In this document: positions 63,335-64,000 of the stretch, one piece after another
How the letters are laid out: every line of letters starts with the position of its first letter
Position numbering within the stretch: the first letter of the stretch is position 1
Source of the DNA: Microthrixaceae bacterium
Lineage (GTDB): Bacteria > Actinomycetota > Acidimicrobiia > Acidimicrobiales > Microtrichaceae
NCBI GenBank assembly: GCA_020845705.1
Contig: JADLFH010000054.1
Location: 24,099-88,098 of the forward strand
Reading direction: 5' to 3'
DNA: 64,000 bases
Position numbers and translations under genes: made by a program
Notes under the pieces: model-generated
Databases searched by the model: none
The model's input: the letters and a program-made list of their open reading frames with translations, nothing else
What the model was told of the DNA's origin: nothing

Positions 63335-64000
63335 TGGCCGAGCAGCTCGCCGTAGCCGGGGAGCCGATGCTCGCGCTGCTCAACGGTTTCATCGTCGAGC
63401 TGCGCCAGGCCGGCCTTCCGGTCAGCCTCACCGAGCACCTCGACGCCATGGAGGCTGTCAAGCACATCCCTCTCGAGGACCGTGCCGCCTTCAAGTACGC
63501 GTTGGCCGCGACGCTGGTGAAGAACAACGCCCACTGGCGGAGCTTCGAGACCGTCTTCGAGGTCTACTTCTCACTGCGCGGCCGCGAGTACGCCGTGGGG
63601 GACGAGCTCGCCGACCTGCCCCAGGACCTGCTCGACGAGCTCGAGTCGATGATGCAGGCCCAGGGGGAGGGCCAGATGCAGGGCGGCGGCGCGCACGAGG
63701 CGCTCACGCCCGAGGAGCTCGCCGAGATGCTCTTCCAGTCGCTGCTGCGCGGAGACCAGTCGATGATGCGGGCCGTCGCCCGCCAGGCTGTGAAGCGCTT
63801 CGCCGGGATGGAGCCGGGCCGTCCGGTGGGAGGCACCTACTACCTGTACCGCACACTTCGGAACCTCGACCTGGACGCGGTCATGTCCAAGCTGATGGAC
63901 CAGGCGCGGCTCGATCGGACCGACGATCCCCTGACGCCGTTGGAGGAGCGTCTGGAGCACGACGAGTACGAGTCACGCATCGAGCAGCTGAAGCAGGAGA
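63334..64000 (+). CDS. CoxE/VWA-type partner of the MoxR ATPase (partial, runs off the end)
   Basis: Open frame from the GTG at 63334, which shares its G with the TAG stop of the MoxR gene, to the window end (222 codons, no stop). The translation starts VAEQLAVAGEPMLALLNGFI and contains RQAGLPVSLTEHLDAMEAV, the typical opening of CoxE-like proteins, then an acidic linker rich in Met/Gln and helices (EPGRPVGGTYYLYRTLRNLD). The VWA domain expected at the C-terminus would lie beyond the window. The left end is complete, the right end is missing. Confidence 0.82.
   Translation, partial: MAEQLAVAGEPMLALLNGFIVELRQAGLPVSLTEHLDAMEAVKHIPLEDRAAFKYALAATLVKNNAHWRSFETVFEVYFSLRGREYAVGDELADLPQDLLDELESMMQAQGEGQMQGGGAHEALTPEELAEMLFQSLLRGDQSMMRAVARQAVKRFAGMEPGRPVGGTYYLYRTLRNLDLDAVMSKLMDQARLDRTDDPLTPLEERLEHDEYESRIEQLKQE

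Overview
The window is high-GC, gene-dense chromosomal DNA from a Gram-positive-type actinobacterium. Supporting this are the blocks cysM-murI-rph-rdgB, clpX-folC-ndk, mreBCD-mrdA-rodA, the B12-radical-SAM pair next to RNase E/G, and rplU-rpmA with obgE-proB-proA nearby. Many start codons are GTG or TTG, many genes overlap by four bases (ATGA/GTGA), and many promoters look leaderless. The gene set and protein style fit best with class Acidimicrobiia, but this is an inference; no rRNA or other decisive marker is present. No phage, insertion sequence with transposase, or CRISPR array was seen.

Layout. 1-6425: cysM-murI, then (divergent from an SGNH-hydrolase membrane protein) the coupled operon rph-rdgB-galT-galK. 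6437-12552: a PLP-dependent D-threonine-aldolase-like enzyme and a Nei/Fpg glycosylase, a proline-rich RDD membrane protein, the ammonium pair amt-glnK, and an MFS transporter. 12639-19521: a subtilisin-like lipoprotein, a two-gene ferrous/ferric iron uptake unit (efeU plus a cupredoxin-domain lipoprotein) with an IdeR/DtxR-like box, a PGPGW membrane protein, a PhoD phosphatase and zwf. 19592-25655: ileS, an MFS transporter and a second PhoD phosphatase. 25933-26296: tRNA-Gly(TCC) and tRNA-Pro(TGG). 26357-31544: tig, clpP, clpX, folC, ndk. 31732-37327: the elongasome mreB-mreC-mreD-mrdA-rodA. 37576-42781: the B12-radical-SAM protein and its DUF2344 partner, RNase E/G, rplU, rpmA. 42787-47295: a dNTP triphosphohydrolase and three TadE/TadG-type pilus-related proteins that separate rpmA from obgE. 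47356-49715: obgE-proB. 49740-57092: a minus-strand block with pspA, murJ, a coiled-coil membrane protein, a lipoprotein fusing a solute-binding and a VWA domain, a second binding-protein-like membrane protein and an AAA+ ATPase with a TerB-like N-terminus. 57114-61005: DsbA-family oxidoreductase, serine beta-lactamase-like protein, and a NarL-type two-component pair. 61103-64000: proA, a MoxR ATPase, and the beginning of a CoxE/VWA-type partner cut by the window end.

Most genes are housekeeping. The signals of greatest interest are non-coding. Four copies of an exactly 51-bp palindromic element lie only between genes, one with a paired (compensatory) change in both arms. TANNNT -10 boxes recur six bases from start codons. 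Candidate operators lie at efeU, proA and moxR. The most system-like gene group is the AAA+/VWA/binding-protein/PspA block, which resembles envelope- or tellurite-type stress modules but has no function that can be assigned from sequence alone.
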